64,000 nucleotides of DNA from Dokdonella_A soli (GTDB taxonomy: Bacteria > Pseudomonadota > Gammaproteobacteria > Xanthomonadales > Rhodanobacteraceae): positions 141,528-205,527 of the forward strand of contig NZ_BAAAEU010000023.1 in the NCBI RefSeq assembly GCF_039523175.1, given 5' to 3'. The position numbers were made by a program, and so were the translations under genes. Under the pieces are notes generated by a model. It did not search any database, was not told where the DNA came from, and saw only the letters and a program-made list of their open reading frames with translations. Each line of letters begins with the position of its first letter. Position 1 is the first letter of the stretch. Shown here in pieces: positions 18,566 through 27,658 of the stretch.

Positions 18566-19546
18566 TCAGGCGCGCGGTTTCTGCCAGGGTTCGTCGGAGA
18601 GCAGTTCCGCGAGTTCGAGTCCGGCGCGTTCGCGCAACCAGTGCGCGATCAGCTCGTGTGAAACCGACAGGCGCGGCGGCAACACGAGCCGGTGTTCGGC
18701 AAGGCCGTCGACGATCTCATCGACGCTGAACCAGCGCGCATCGCTGAGCTCGCGGCCGAGCCGGATCGCCGGATCCTCCGCTTCGGCGGTGAAGCCGAGC
18801 ATCAGCGAGGATGGGAACGGCCACGGCTGTGAGGAATGGTAGGCGCAGGCACCGACCTTCACGCCGGCTTCCTCGAAGACCTCGCGGCGCACCGCATCCT
18901 CGAGCGATTCGCCGGGTTCGATGAACCCGGCCAGCGTCGACCAGCGGTTTTCCGACCAGGTCGACTGGCTGCCGAGCAGACACTGGTCTCGCCAGCTCAC
19001 GATCACGATCATCGCCGGATCGACGCGCGGGAAATGCTCGAGTGCGCAGGACGGATTCGTGCATTTGCCGCGGTGGCCGAGCGCAACGAGCTGGAGCGTC
19101 GCGCCGCAGGCCCCGCACCAGCGCGTGCGCGCCTGCCAATGTGCGATCGCGCGCGCGTACGCGAACAGGCCGGCCTGGAACGGGTGCAGGCGCATGCCGG
19201 CGCTGCGCAGGTCGATGAACACGCCTCCGAGTTCGGCGCGGACGCGGTCGGCGAGCGAGGCCTCCGCACACAGCGAGAACAGCGGACCGATGCCGTCGCT
19301 GCCGAGATAGGTGGGCGCGAGATCCGGCGCAAACCGCCGCCGCTCGTCCTGGTCGAGCCAGCGCAGTGCCTCGGACGCGGCCTGCAGCAGCGCCTGGCGG
19401 CCGCCCGCTGCCTCCGCGCCGAGCAACAGGAAACGCGCGGTCGGATCGGCCAGCTGCGCGGCGGCCCACTCCGCGTCATCGCGCAGCTCGGCGTTGCGAT
19501 CGAGCGCGATGCCGGCAAAGATGTTCGTGCGGTCACTCACGAACAC
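18566..19546 (-). CDS. nudC: NAD(H) pyrophosphatase / NAD-cap removal Nudix hydrolase
   Basis: 326 residues. NudC hydrolyses NADH and removes NAD caps from RNA. Visible: the zinc ribbon CGACGATLQLV...CTNPSCALEHFPRVDP and the Nudix box GFIEPGESLEDAVRREVFEEAG, here quoted as two parts GFIEPGESLEDAVRR and EVFEEAG. The C-terminal SQPWPFPSSLMLGF motif is specific to NudC. It lies upstream of ampE on the same strand with a gap of about 90 bp and downstream of erpA with a 10-bp gap. Confidence 0.95.
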   Translation of the reverse strand: MFVSDRTNIFAGIALDRNAELRDDAEWAAAQLADPTARFLLLGAEAAGGRQALLQAASEALRWLDQDERRRFAPDLAPTYLGSDGIGPLFSLCAEASLADRVRAELGGVFIDLRSAGMRLHPFQAGLFAYARAIAHWQARTRWCGACGATLQLVALGHRGKCTNPSCALEHFPRVDPAMIVIVSWRDQCLLGSQSTWSENRWSTLAGFIEPGESLEDAVRREVFEEAGVKVGACAYHSSQPWPFPSSLMLGFTAEAEDPAIRLGRELSDARWFSVDEIVDGLAEHRLVLPPRLSVSHELIAHWLRERAGLELAELLSDEPWQKPRA

Positions 19547-19556
19547 ACGGCTGCGC

Positions 19557-19946
19557 TCATACGGTGAATGAAGAACCGCAGCCGCACGTCGTCTTCGCGT
19601 TCGGATTGCGGATCACGAACTGCGCGCCGGTCAGCGACTCGGAATAGTCGATCTCGGCACCGGCGAGGTATTGCAGGCTGAGCGGATCGACGAGCAGGGT
19701 CACGCCGTCCTTGTCGACCGCGAAGTCGTCGTCCGCGCGCGCCTCGTCGAACGTGAAACCGTACTGGAAGCCCGAGCAGCCGCCACCGCTGATGTAGACG
19801 CGCAGCTTGAGCTCCGGATTGCCTTCCTCGGCGATCAGCTCGCGCACCTTGCCGGCGGCTGCGTCCGTGAACAGCAGCGGCGCGTTGTCGGCGTCGAGAT
19901 AGGTCGGCGTGGTCGTGTCGTTCATGAGCGTGGGCGTCGGCGTCAT
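19557..19946 (-). CDS. erpA: Iron-sulfur cluster insertion protein ErpA
   Basis: A-type carrier that delivers [4Fe-4S] or [2Fe-2S] clusters to apoproteins. About 129 residues. The conserved cysteines are visible in ISGGGCSGFQYGF and TTCGCGSSFTV at the C-terminus. The start is uncertain: ATG 19946 is given, 19925 is also possible, and a TTG at 19979 would overlap the bactofilin stop codon. It forms a minus-strand run with bactofilin and nudC. Confidence 0.95.
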   Translation of the reverse strand: MTPTPTLMNDTTTPTYLDADNAPLLFTDAAAGKVRELIAEEGNPELKLRVYISGGGCSGFQYGFTFDEARADDDFAVDKDGVTLLVDPLSLQYLAGAEIDYSESLTGAQFVIRNPNAKTTCGCGSSFTV

Positions 19947-19975
19947 GCTGGAGGTCGGGCCGGCGCGGCGTGTTT

Positions 19976-20404
19976 TCAAGCTTCGGCGGCGATCACCGGA
20001 CCGATGATCTCCGGCGCCGGTGCCGGCAGGCGCCGCGGCGGCTCGGTCTGATAGAGCATCCGGCCGTTGACCTGCGCGCCCGCCGCCATTTCCAGCACCT
20101 TGTAATGCACGTTGCCCTCGACGCGCGCATTGCCTGCGAGTTCGAGGCGCTCGCCGACGAAAATGTCGCCATTGACCGTGCCGTTGACGACCGCGTTCGA
20201 CACGCGCACCTCGCCGTTGACGCGGCCCTTCTCGCTCAGAGTCAGCACCGCGTCGGTACCCTCGGCGGAAATCGAACCGTCGATCACGCCCTCCAGGTGC
20301 AGGCCGCCGCTGAATTCGATGTCGCCCCGGATCGTGGTGCCTTCCGCAATCAACGTGCTGATTGCCGCAACGGACTTGCCGTTGCGCTTGTCATTGCCGA
20401 ACAT
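19976..20404 (-). CDS. Bactofilin (polymer-forming cytoskeletal protein)
   Basis: About 142 residues with the DUF583 right-handed beta-helix core: STLIAEGTTIRGDIEFSGGL, LEGVIDGSISAEG, NAVVNGTVNGDIFVGERLEL. Bactofilins self-assemble without nucleotides and position cell-wall or division enzymes. The C-terminal tail is Pro-rich. The start is set by GAGGAGA just upstream; 20407 is an equally possible adjacent ATG. It overlaps the 3' end of the next upstream gene by about 14 bp, which implies translational coupling. Confidence 0.93.
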   Translation of the reverse strand: MFGNDKRNGKSVAAISTLIAEGTTIRGDIEFSGGLHLEGVIDGSISAEGTDAVLTLSEKGRVNGEVRVSNAVVNGTVNGDIFVGERLELAGNARVEGNVHYKVLEMAAGAQVNGRMLYQTEPPRRLPAPAPEIIGPVIAAEA

Positions 20405-21116
20405 CATCGCTCTCCTCGCCCTTGACTGCGTCCTTCCAGGAAAACTCCTGCTCGACCCGACCGGCATCGCCGTCGGCCCGAACGATCACACGATTCGCCG
20501 CGAAATCCGCGGGGAGCATGATGGTACCGCTCACCTGCTGGAAATACTTGAAGCTGTACTCGATTCCGGAGGCGTCCTGCCCCTGGGTCAGCGCGCTCCA
20601 GTCGAGCGTCTTGAGCTTGCCGCCGGCGACGCCCTCGACGCTCAGCATCACGCGGCCGCGGATGTCCTGGCCGCGCTTGAAGTTCTGGGTCAGCGTGGCG
20701 GTGAAATTCCACGCCTTCGAATCCTTGACCGGCTTGACCCGCAGCGCGTGCACGGCCAGCCCCTCGCGCTTGCCGCCGCCGACCAGGCGGCCATAGAACG
20801 CGAGATCCACGCGCAGCCCGTCGATTTCCTCCTCACGTTCGCGCAGGGTCTGCTGCACATCGGCGAGCGCGGCCTTGGCGACCTGCTCGGAGCGCTCGAG
20901 CACCGCGATGCGCGCCTTCAGCGCCTCGCTCTCCCGATCGGCTTCGGCGAGCCGCGTAATCGTTTCGCTGCGCGGCCCGCGCGATGCGACGGTCGCGACG
21001 ATCGCCGCGACGATCAGCAGCGAGCCCAGCCACGCCAGCGCGAGCAACAGCCAAGCGCGACGCCGTTGCGCCGGATCGTGCGGGCGGATCACCAGGGACG
21101 GAATCGGGCTGGGCAT
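20391..21116 (-). CDS. DUF6776-like membrane-anchored coiled-coil protein
   Basis: About 241 residues: a short cytoplasmic N-terminus, one membrane helix (AWLLLALAWLGSLLIVAAIV), a coiled coil (ESEALKARIAVLERSEQVAK...REREEEIDGLRVDL), then a periplasmic beta-rich domain (GLAVHALRVKPVKDSKAWNF). It is adjacent to and overlaps bactofilin, a conserved arrangement in Xanthomonadales. It may be the membrane partner of the bactofilin scaffold; that is inference from coupling only. Confidence 0.75.
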   Translation of the reverse strand: MPSPIPSLVIRPHDPAQRRRAWLLLALAWLGSLLIVAAIVATVASRGPRSETITRLAEADRESEALKARIAVLERSEQVAKAALADVQQTLREREEEIDGLRVDLAFYGRLVGGGKREGLAVHALRVKPVKDSKAWNFTATLTQNFKRGQDIRGRVMLSVEGVAGGKLKTLDWSALTQGQDASGIEYSFKYFQQVSGTIMLPADFAANRVIVRADGDAGRVEQEFSWKDAVKGEESDDVRQ

Positions 21117-21238
21117 GACAAACGGCGAATGCGCGCGCGAGCGGACGCTTATAGTCGTGTGGCGGGACACGGGTCAAGCGCGAATGGGCGCGCTACGGCG
21201 CCGACTATACTCGGCACATCGTCTCCGGGAGCTGCGGC

Positions 21239-21664
21239 ATGCTTTGGCTGAAAGCGTTCCATGTGATCTTCGTCGTGACCTGGTTCGCCGGCCTGTTCTA
21301 CCTGCCGCGCCTGTTCATCTACCACGCCGAGGCGAGCGAAGCGGTCGTGCGCGAGCGCCTGAAGATCATGGAGCGACGCCTGCTGATGATCACGCACATC
21401 GGCGGCGGCCTGGCGGTCCTGTTCGGTGCGCTCACCCTGTTTGCGTTCGCGCACGCCAGCATCGACTACCTGCAGCAGGGCTGGTTGCACGCGAAGCTCG
21501 CACTGGTCGTGTTGCTGGTCGCGTACCACGTGATGCTGGCCCGCATGACCCGCGAGTTCGCACGCGATGCGAACCGCCGCTCCAGCCGCTGGCTGCGGAT
21601 CTTCAACGAAGTGCCCGCGTTGCTGCTGGTCGCGATCGTGCTGCTCGTGATCATCAAGCCCTGA
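21239..21664 (+). CDS. hemJ: HemJ-type protoporphyrinogen IX oxidase (CopD-like fold)
   Basis: 141 residues with four membrane helices. HemJ signatures: the conserved His in KAFHVIFVVTWFAGLFYLPR, the Lys in WLHAKLALVV, and the C-terminal FNEVPALLLVAIVLLVII. It oxidises protoporphyrinogen IX in haem synthesis in organisms without HemG/HemY. Length and motif spacing match the family. Confidence 0.88.
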   Translation: MLWLKAFHVIFVVTWFAGLFYLPRLFIYHAEASEAVVRERLKIMERRLLMITHIGGGLAVLFGALTLFAFAHASIDYLQQGWLHAKLALVVLLVAYHVMLARMTREFARDANRRSSRWLRIFNEVPALLLVAIVLLVIIKP

Positions 21665-21714
21665 TGGGGTGAGTGCGGCGGAGCGCGCTGGTATGATTCC
21701 CGCAGGGTCGGGGG

Positions 21715-23901
21715 ATGGCGATGCACGTGCCTGATTTCCGCTTGCTCAGTCCCGAACGGCAGCGCCTGTTCCAGGTGCAGCTGCCGCAGCGGCTGGCGCG
21801 GCTGCGCCAGCGCGGCGAGCGGCTTGGCCCGGAAAACTGGGATATCAACGCTCTGGTCGTGTTCGCCGAGGATGCCGCGTTCATGGCCGGCGCCTGCCGC
21901 GCGGTCGATGCCGGTGAACTCGCCGATTGCCTGGACGCCCTGCACGGCAGCCTTGCCGCGCTGCTCGATCCGCCACGTCTTCCCGGTCGATCGAGCGCCG
22001 CGCGCGTCGCCGAGCTGGTCGCGGAACTGTCGCGCCAGCGCCTGCCCGAAGCGCTCGATGCCGGTCGGGGCCAATCCGGTGCCGTCGCCATCGCGGGACC
22101 GACGCACGAACTCGGGTTCCCGCTGCTGGTCGTTCCGCCTAGGGATCACTGGGCGCGATTCGGTGCGACCGTGCCGCTACCCGTCGACGACAACCCGGAC
22201 GAGCCGCCGATCGAAGGGGTCGATTCGGACCTCGCAGCGACTGCGGATGCGTACCGCATCCTGATCGTCGAGGACGACCGCTCGCAGCTGCTGTTCGCCG
22301 AATCGATCCTGCGCAACGCCGGCATGGTGACGCTCGCGGTCGCGGAGGCGCTCGATGCACTCGATGCGCTGGAGCGCTTCCGGCCGGACCTGGTCCTGAT
22401 GGATCTGCACATGCCCGAGTGCGATGGCATCGACCTGACTGCGCTGATCCGCCAGCGTGGCCAATTCGCGGCCACGCCCATCGTATTCCTGTCCGCAGAC
22501 CACGCTGCGGACAAGTGCGCCGACGCGCTGCGCGCGGGTGGCGATGCATTCCTGACCAAGCCGGTTCGCCCCCGGCAGCTGATCGATGCGCTGCGCGGGC
22601 ATGTGAGCCGCGCGCGCGAGCAACGCGGCCGCGTGGATGAGAGCGCGACCGCTTCCCACGAGACAACGACGCGCGAGCGCCTGCTGCGGCGACTTTCGCA
22701 ATGCCTGGCCATGGACGATGCCGGCACGCGCAGCGGCGGTCTGCTGGTGTTCGCGATGGAAGGCGCGGCCGCGCGCCAGGCCGGGCTTGGGGCGGCTCGT
22801 TTCGCCGCCCTGCTCGCGGAGATCGGCGCGTTCCTGATCACCCACGCCGCCCCACGTGACCTCGTTGCGATCGACGCCGTCGGCAGTTTCCTGCTGCTCA
22901 ATCCGGACCGCGACGCGAACCAGCTCGAGGCGCACGCGCTGAACCTGCGCGATCGCATCGCGCGCGAGCCATTCAGCGCACTCGAGCCGGGTGATCGCGC
23001 CCTCTTCGATGTTGGCGTCTGCGCGTTCGCCGCCTCTGCGCGCGATGCCGAGGCGATGCGCGGCGCGGCGCTGAACGCGATCGACGGCGCGCGTGCGGAC
23101 GGCCGCAGTGGCGTGTTCGTCGTGCGCGGCATCGACGCCGCGATCGACAGCGAGCTCGTCGAGCGCATCCGCTTCGCACTCGACGGCACTGGCTTCGAGC
23201 TGCTGTTCCAACCGATCGTCTCATTGCTCGGTGAGGAGCAGGAGCAGTTCCAGGTCCTGCTGCGGCTCCGTGGCGACGATCATCGCCTGCACACCGCCGC
23301 CGAGGTGATTCCGGTCGCCACGGAGGCCGGCCTCGTCGGTGCGCTCGACCGCTGGGTCCTGGAGCAGTGCGCCGCGTTGGTCGCAGAGCGGGCGCGCCAC
23401 GGCCCGCCGCCGCGTCTGTTCGTGAGCCAGTCCATCGAGAGCGCGCGCGACGGCCGGGGCATTGCCAGGCTGGGCGATCTGCTGCGGACGACCGGAATCG
23501 ATGGCAGTTCGCTCGTGCTGGAGCTGCGCGTCCGCGACGTGACCGAGGCGCCGGCCGAAATCGCTCGGTACGCGAAGTCGCTGCAGGCGCTTGGCGTCGG
23601 CCTGGCGTTATCCGGTTGCGACATCGACACGATGGACGATCGCCTGCTGCGCGCGCTGCCGGCCGGGTTCGTCAAGATCGCTCCGCGCTATCTGCATGCC
23701 GACGACGAGGTGACCCGCGATGAGCTTCACGCGCTCGTCAAGCTCGCTCACGAGAATGGCCAGCGCGTGATTGCGCCGCGCGTCGAGGACGCGCGCGGCG
23801 CGGCGGCGCTGTGGGCCGCCGGCGTCGATTTCGTCCAGGGTAATTTCGTGCAACCGGCCGACCGCGACCTGGCGTTCGATTTCCACGCCTCCGCCATCTA
23901 G
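21715..23901 (+). CDS. Response regulator with degenerate GGDEF and degenerate EAL domains
   Basis: 728 residues. The REC domain lies around residues 180-300, with phospho-acceptor Asp in LVLMDLHMPECDG and Lys in FLTKPVRPRQL. A GGDEF-fold domain follows in which the active loop is replaced (IDAVGSFLLLNPD). The EAL-fold domain starts LFQPIVSLLG; its EAL/ExLxR position reads QVLLRLRG and the DDFGTG loop reads SGCDIDTM. Both enzyme sites look dead, so it probably acts as a phosphorylation-controlled c-di-GMP or protein receptor. It ends 15 bp before the hybrid kinase and likely shares its operon. Confidence 0.85.
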   Translation: MAMHVPDFRLLSPERQRLFQVQLPQRLARLRQRGERLGPENWDINALVVFAEDAAFMAGACRAVDAGELADCLDALHGSLAALLDPPRLPGRSSAARVAELVAELSRQRLPEALDAGRGQSGAVAIAGPTHELGFPLLVVPPRDHWARFGATVPLPVDDNPDEPPIEGVDSDLAATADAYRILIVEDDRSQLLFAESILRNAGMVTLAVAEALDALDALERFRPDLVLMDLHMPECDGIDLTALIRQRGQFAATPIVFLSADHAADKCADALRAGGDAFLTKPVRPRQLIDALRGHVSRAREQRGRVDESATASHETTTRERLLRRLSQCLAMDDAGTRSGGLLVFAMEGAAARQAGLGAARFAALLAEIGAFLITHAAPRDLVAIDAVGSFLLLNPDRDANQLEAHALNLRDRIAREPFSALEPGDRALFDVGVCAFAASARDAEAMRGAALNAIDGARADGRSGVFVVRGIDAAIDSELVERIRFALDGTGFELLFQPIVSLLGEEQEQFQVLLRLRGDDHRLHTAAEVIPVATEAGLVGALDRWVLEQCAALVAERARHGPPPRLFVSQSIESARDGRGIARLGDLLRTTGIDGSSLVLELRVRDVTEAPAEIARYAKSLQALGVGLALSGCDIDTMDDRLLRALPAGFVKIAPRYLHADDEVTRDELHALVKLAHENGQRVIAPRVEDARGAAALWAAGVDFVQGNFVQPADRDLAFDFHASAI

Positions 23902-23916
23902 AGCATCCGCGTGAAT

Positions 23917-26244
23917 ATGACCACGCCCGATCGCACGGTATCCGCCCTGCTCGGCGTGGCCCTGGTCGTGGCCGCCGGCGTGATCGCACCGTGGTGGGCG
24001 CGGCCGGGCTACCGGATCGCGTCGATCGTGCTGCTGCTGGTGGCCGCAGGTGCGATCCTGCACGCACTGCGCACGCGCGCGCCAAAGGCAGCCGGAAGCC
24101 GTGCCGATGCAACACCGATTGCTGCGCCGACTGCGCCCGAGGACGACCTGCTCGATCAACTGGAGACACTGCGCACGGCGCAGGGCGAACTGTTGCGGGC
24201 CAAGCAGGCGACCGAGGCGGCGATGCTCGCGAAGGATGAATTCCTCGCCACGGTCAGCCACGAGATCCGTACGCCGCTGAATGGCGTGCTGCCGCTGCTC
24301 GAACTCGTGCTGTCGACGCCGCTGGAAGCGGAGCAGCGCGACCATCTCGATACCGCCTACCGTTCGGCGCAGGAAATGCTGCGCATCGTCGATGACATCC
24401 TCGACTACTCCAAGCTCGATGTCGGCAAGCTCGAACTGGAGAGCATCAGCCTCAATCTGCGCGAGGTCGTCGACGCGGTCGCCCAGCTGATGCGGCGCAA
24501 TGCCGAGGCCAAGGGGTTGCGGCTCGACGTCGTCATCGAACCGAACGTGCGACTCGCCGTGCGCGGCGATCCGGTGCGCCTGCGCCAGGTGCTGACGAAC
24601 CTGGTCAGCAACGCGATCAAATTCACCGAGCGCGGCAGCGTCGGCATCCGGGTGAGCCGGCATGGGGAAACACCGAGCCATCACGAGATCCTGTTCGCGG
24701 TGCGCGACACCGGCATCGGCGTCGCGCCCGACGCCGCGGCGAAACTGTTCCAGCCGTTTTCGCAGGGCGACGCCTCGATCACGCGCGCTTTCGGCGGCAC
24801 CGGGCTCGGCCTGGTCATCTGCAAGCGCCTGGTCGACCTGATGGGTGGCAGCATCGGCGTGCGCTCCGAGGCGGACGGAGGTTCGCTGTTCTGGTTCTGC
24901 GTGCCGCTCGCGAAGGTCGTAGGCGATCTGCCCGCGCAGGCGGACCTGCACGGTGCGCGCGCGTTGCTGGTCGGCAGTGAGGATCGCTTCGGGCACCGCC
25001 TGCGCGAGGTGTTGTCGACTTTCGGCCTGCGCACGACAGCGGCGATGAACATGGCCGATGCCTTGACCAAGCTGCGTTCGAGCAGCAGCGGGACGTTCAT
25101 GCGATCCCATTTCACGCTGCTCGCGCTGGACATGGCGAGCCTGCCGGCAAATGCGGGCGCGTTCGTGCGCAACCTGCTCAAGGACACCGCACTGGCGCAG
25201 ATGCGCGTGGTCCTGTTCGGTGACGCTGCTGACAAACCCGGCGAGTTCGCCGGCGTGCCGCGTATCCGCATGTTGCCGCGCGCGTTCGGCGAACCGCAGC
25301 TACGCGCCGCGCTCGATCACCTGTTTGCCGACGATGCCACGGAGGTGCCGGCGCCGAACGACGCCGCCGTCACGCAACCGGAGTCGCCGCCGCGGCTGCT
25401 CGGCCGTGTGCTGCTGGTCGAGGACAACGCGGTCAATCTCAAGGTCGCGCAGCGCATGCTGGCCCTGCACGGCATCGACGCCGAAGTCGCCGCACACGGC
25501 GGCGAGGCGCTGGAGCGGATGCGCAGCACGCGCTATGACCTCGTGCTGATGGATTGCCAGATGCCGGTGATGGACGGCTATGCGGCCGCGCAGACCCGGC
25601 GCAGCATCGAACACGAGCAGGGCCTTCCGGCGACGCCGATCATCGCGATGACCGCGAACGCCATGCCTGGCGACCGCGCGAGATGCCTGGCCAGCGGCAT
25701 GGACGACTATCTGTCGAAACCGCTGAGCCGCAGGAACGTCGAGCAGATGCTGACGCGCTGGCTGACGCCCGCGGCCGACGACGCCGGACACATGCCCGCG
25801 TCGAATGACGTCAATGCGCCCGCGACCATGCCTGCACACGTCGTCGCAACGCTCGGTCCGCACGATGTCGACGCGCACGCGGACCGGAATTCCGCGAACT
25901 CGGTGGTACTGGATGCTGACACGGTGCGCGAGCTGCGCGAGCTGATGGGCACGGATTTCGCGCTGCTGGTGCGGATCTACCTCGACGAGACACCGCCCCG
26001 GATCGCAGCGCTCGGGCAAGCCGCGGCCCGTGACGACCGCGCGAGCCTGATCACCCACGCGCACATGCTGAAATCGAGCAGTGCGAACCTCGGCGCGGTC
26101 GCGCTCACCGAACTGGCGCGTGGTCTCGAGGAGAGCTTGCGCGGCGCACGGCCGATTCCGGCGCAGGAAACTGTCGACCTGATCGCCAGCGAGTACCGGC
26201 GCGTCGCCGAGTGTCTGCGCGCGCTGATCGACGAGGCGGGTTGA
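23917..26244 (+). CDS. Hybrid sensor histidine kinase with REC and Hpt domains
   Basis: About 775 residues. Two N-terminal membrane helices (ALLGVALVVAAGVIAPWWA; ASIVLLLVAAGAIL), a short coiled coil, HisKA with ATVSHEIRTPLNGVLP, HATPase with RQVLTNLVSNAIKFTERG and GGTGLGLVICKRLV, a degenerate receiver-like segment, a REC domain with LVLMDCQMPVMDGY, and a C-terminal Hpt domain with His in LITHAHMLKSSSANLGA. It lacks a large sensor domain. The adjacent REC-GGDEF-EAL protein is the obvious output partner. GTG 23911 is an alternative start. Confidence 0.9.
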   Translation: MTTPDRTVSALLGVALVVAAGVIAPWWARPGYRIASIVLLLVAAGAILHALRTRAPKAAGSRADATPIAAPTAPEDDLLDQLETLRTAQGELLRAKQATEAAMLAKDEFLATVSHEIRTPLNGVLPLLELVLSTPLEAEQRDHLDTAYRSAQEMLRIVDDILDYSKLDVGKLELESISLNLREVVDAVAQLMRRNAEAKGLRLDVVIEPNVRLAVRGDPVRLRQVLTNLVSNAIKFTERGSVGIRVSRHGETPSHHEILFAVRDTGIGVAPDAAAKLFQPFSQGDASITRAFGGTGLGLVICKRLVDLMGGSIGVRSEADGGSLFWFCVPLAKVVGDLPAQADLHGARALLVGSEDRFGHRLREVLSTFGLRTTAAMNMADALTKLRSSSSGTFMRSHFTLLALDMASLPANAGAFVRNLLKDTALAQMRVVLFGDAADKPGEFAGVPRIRMLPRAFGEPQLRAALDHLFADDATEVPAPNDAAVTQPESPPRLLGRVLLVEDNAVNLKVAQRMLALHGIDAEVAAHGGEALERMRSTRYDLVLMDCQMPVMDGYAAAQTRRSIEHEQGLPATPIIAMTANAMPGDRARCLASGMDDYLSKPLSRRNVEQMLTRWLTPAADDAGHMPASNDVNAPATMPAHVVATLGPHDVDAHADRNSANSVVLDADTVRELRELMGTDFALLVRIYLDETPPRIAALGQAAARDDRASLITHAHMLKSSSANLGAVALTELARGLEESLRGARPIPAQETVDLIASEYRRVAECLRALIDEAG

Positions 26245-26245
26245 T

Positions 26246-26716
26246 TCAGCTCTCGACTTTGGTCTGCAGATACGCGACTTCGCCCAGCTGCCCGATCAGC
26301 GCGAGCTGCGTCTCCAGCCAGTCGATATGCTCTTCCTCGGATTCGAGGATGTCCGCGAACAGCTCGCGGCTGACATAGTCGCCGAGCTTCTCGCATTCGG
26401 CGATCGCCGCCTTCAGATCCGGCACCGCGAGCATCTCGAGCTTGAGATCGCAGGCCAGGACTTCCTTCGGCGACTCGCCGATCAGCAGCTTGCCGAGCGC
26501 CTGCAGGTTCGGCAGGCCGTCGAGGAACAGGATGCGCTCGATCAGGCGATCGGCGTGCTTCATCTCGTCGATCGATTCCTTGTACTCGTGCTCCGCGAGT
26601 TCCTTGTAGCCCCAATTCCGGTACATCCGCGAATGCAGGAAATACTGGTTGATCGCGGTGAGCTCGTTGAACAGCGCCTTGTTGAGGTGCCCGATGATCT
26701 TCGGATTGCCCTTCAT
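26246..26716 (-). CDS. bfr: Bacterioferritin
   Basis: A 156-residue iron-storage subunit that forms 24-mers with haem at subunit interfaces. Visible: LNKALFNELTAINQYFLHSR, the haem-ligand Met in KESIDEMKHADRLIERIL, and ILESEEEHIDWLETQL with ferroxidase Glu/His residues. GGAG precedes the start. It converges tail to tail with the hybrid kinase, with a single base between the stop codons. bfd lies just upstream on the same strand. Confidence 0.96.
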   Translation of the reverse strand: MKGNPKIIGHLNKALFNELTAINQYFLHSRMYRNWGYKELAEHEYKESIDEMKHADRLIERILFLDGLPNLQALGKLLIGESPKEVLACDLKLEMLAVPDLKAAIAECEKLGDYVSRELFADILESEEEHIDWLETQLALIGQLGEVAYLQTKVES

Positions 26717-26846
26717 CGCGAGTCTCCGGAGTGGATGCGGCCGCGCATGGCGGCGCGGGCGCCGACTATAGCGCGCGCATCAGGACAACGAGGGAACGAA
26801 AATCGCACGCATTCGCGCGTGCGATCGACAGCCGGGTACAGGCGGA

Positions 26847-27050
26847 TCAGGCGGCGGCGGCGAACTGCGGCAGGTCGAGCACGCGGCTGCGCAGCGCGTC
26901 GTCGAAGATCTCGCGCGCGAGATCCTCGCAACTGCCGCAACAGTCGGCGCAACCCGTGCGACGGCTCAGTTCCGCGAACGTGTGCACGCCGGTGCCGGCG
27001 GCTTCGCGGATCGTGCGGTCAGTGACGGCATTGCAGACGCAGACGTACAT
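26847..27050 (-). CDS. bfd: Bacterioferritin-associated ferredoxin
   Basis: A 67-residue [2Fe-2S] protein that reduces bacterioferritin to release stored iron. The four Cys ligands are visible in MYVCVCNAVTD and CADCCGSCEDLA. The start is placed at the Met before YVCVC. It lies 130 bp upstream of bfr on the same strand and has a Fur-like site over its promoter, fitting iron-starvation induction. Confidence 0.93.
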   Translation of the reverse strand: MYVCVCNAVTDRTIREAAGTGVHTFAELSRRTGCADCCGSCEDLAREIFDDALRSRVLDLPQFAAAA

Positions 27051-27076
27051 GGCTGGCACCCAGGAACGGATGCGCC

Positions 27077-27105
27077 ATTCAAATGCAAATGCGAATGATT
27101 GTCAA
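27077..27105 (-). promoter_or_regulatory. bfd promoter overlapped by a Fur-box-like sequence
   Basis: On the minus strand TTGACA (27100-27105) and TTGAAT (27077-27082) are 17 bp apart. The spacer region reads GACAATCATTCGCATTTGC, which matches the AATGATAATCATTNTCATT style of Fur sites. Repression by Fur-Fe would silence bfd when iron is plentiful. Confidence 0.7.
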
Positions 27106-27127
27106 CTAGGAAGCCGCATCGCGTCAT

Positions 27128-27658
27128 TCAGGTTGCGGCAGCCAGGCTGGACTCCCAGCGCTGTTCGCGCAGGCACACGCTGCAGCTGTTCTCGGCCAAC
27201 CCGACCAGATGGCGCAGGGCCTGTTCGTAGACGCGACGCTTGAAGTTCACGACATGCGCGGCCGGGTACCAGAAGTCGACCCAGCGCCAGAGATCGAATT
27301 CCGGATGCTCGTTCGCGTCCAGTCGGAATGCGGATTCGTCCCCGACCAGGCGCAGCAGGAACCAGACCTGCTTCTGGCCGATGCAGACCGGCCGCTCGTG
27401 CCGGCGCACCAGCCGCGGCGGCAGGCGGTAGCGCAGCCAGCCCGGCGTCGCGCCGAGCACATCGACATGCTGCGGCTGCAGGCCGGTTTCCTCCTCCAGC
27501 TCGCGGTACATCGCCTCGACCGGGGTCTCGTCACTGCGCATGCCGCCCTGCGGAAACTGCCAGCCGTCGCGGCCGACGCGGCGCGCCCAGAACACGTGGC
27601 CGTCCGCGTTGAGCAGGATGATGCCGACGTTGGGTCGGTAGCCATCGGGGTCGATCAT
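27128..27658 (-). CDS. rppH: RNA pyrophosphohydrolase
   Basis: A 176-residue Nudix enzyme that removes 5' pyrophosphate from mRNA to trigger decay. Visible: MIDPDGYRPNVGIILLNADG, WQFPQGGMRSDETPVEAMYR and ELEEETGL of the Nudix box, and WLRYRLPPRLVRR. The long upstream in-frame extension is rejected because the family starts at MIDPDGYRPNVG. Confidence 0.96.
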   Translation of the reverse strand: MIDPDGYRPNVGIILLNADGHVFWARRVGRDGWQFPQGGMRSDETPVEAMYRELEEETGLQPQHVDVLGATPGWLRYRLPPRLVRRHERPVCIGQKQVWFLLRLVGDESAFRLDANEHPEFDLWRWVDFWYPAAHVVNFKRRVYEQALRHLVGLAENSCSVCLREQRWESSLAAAT

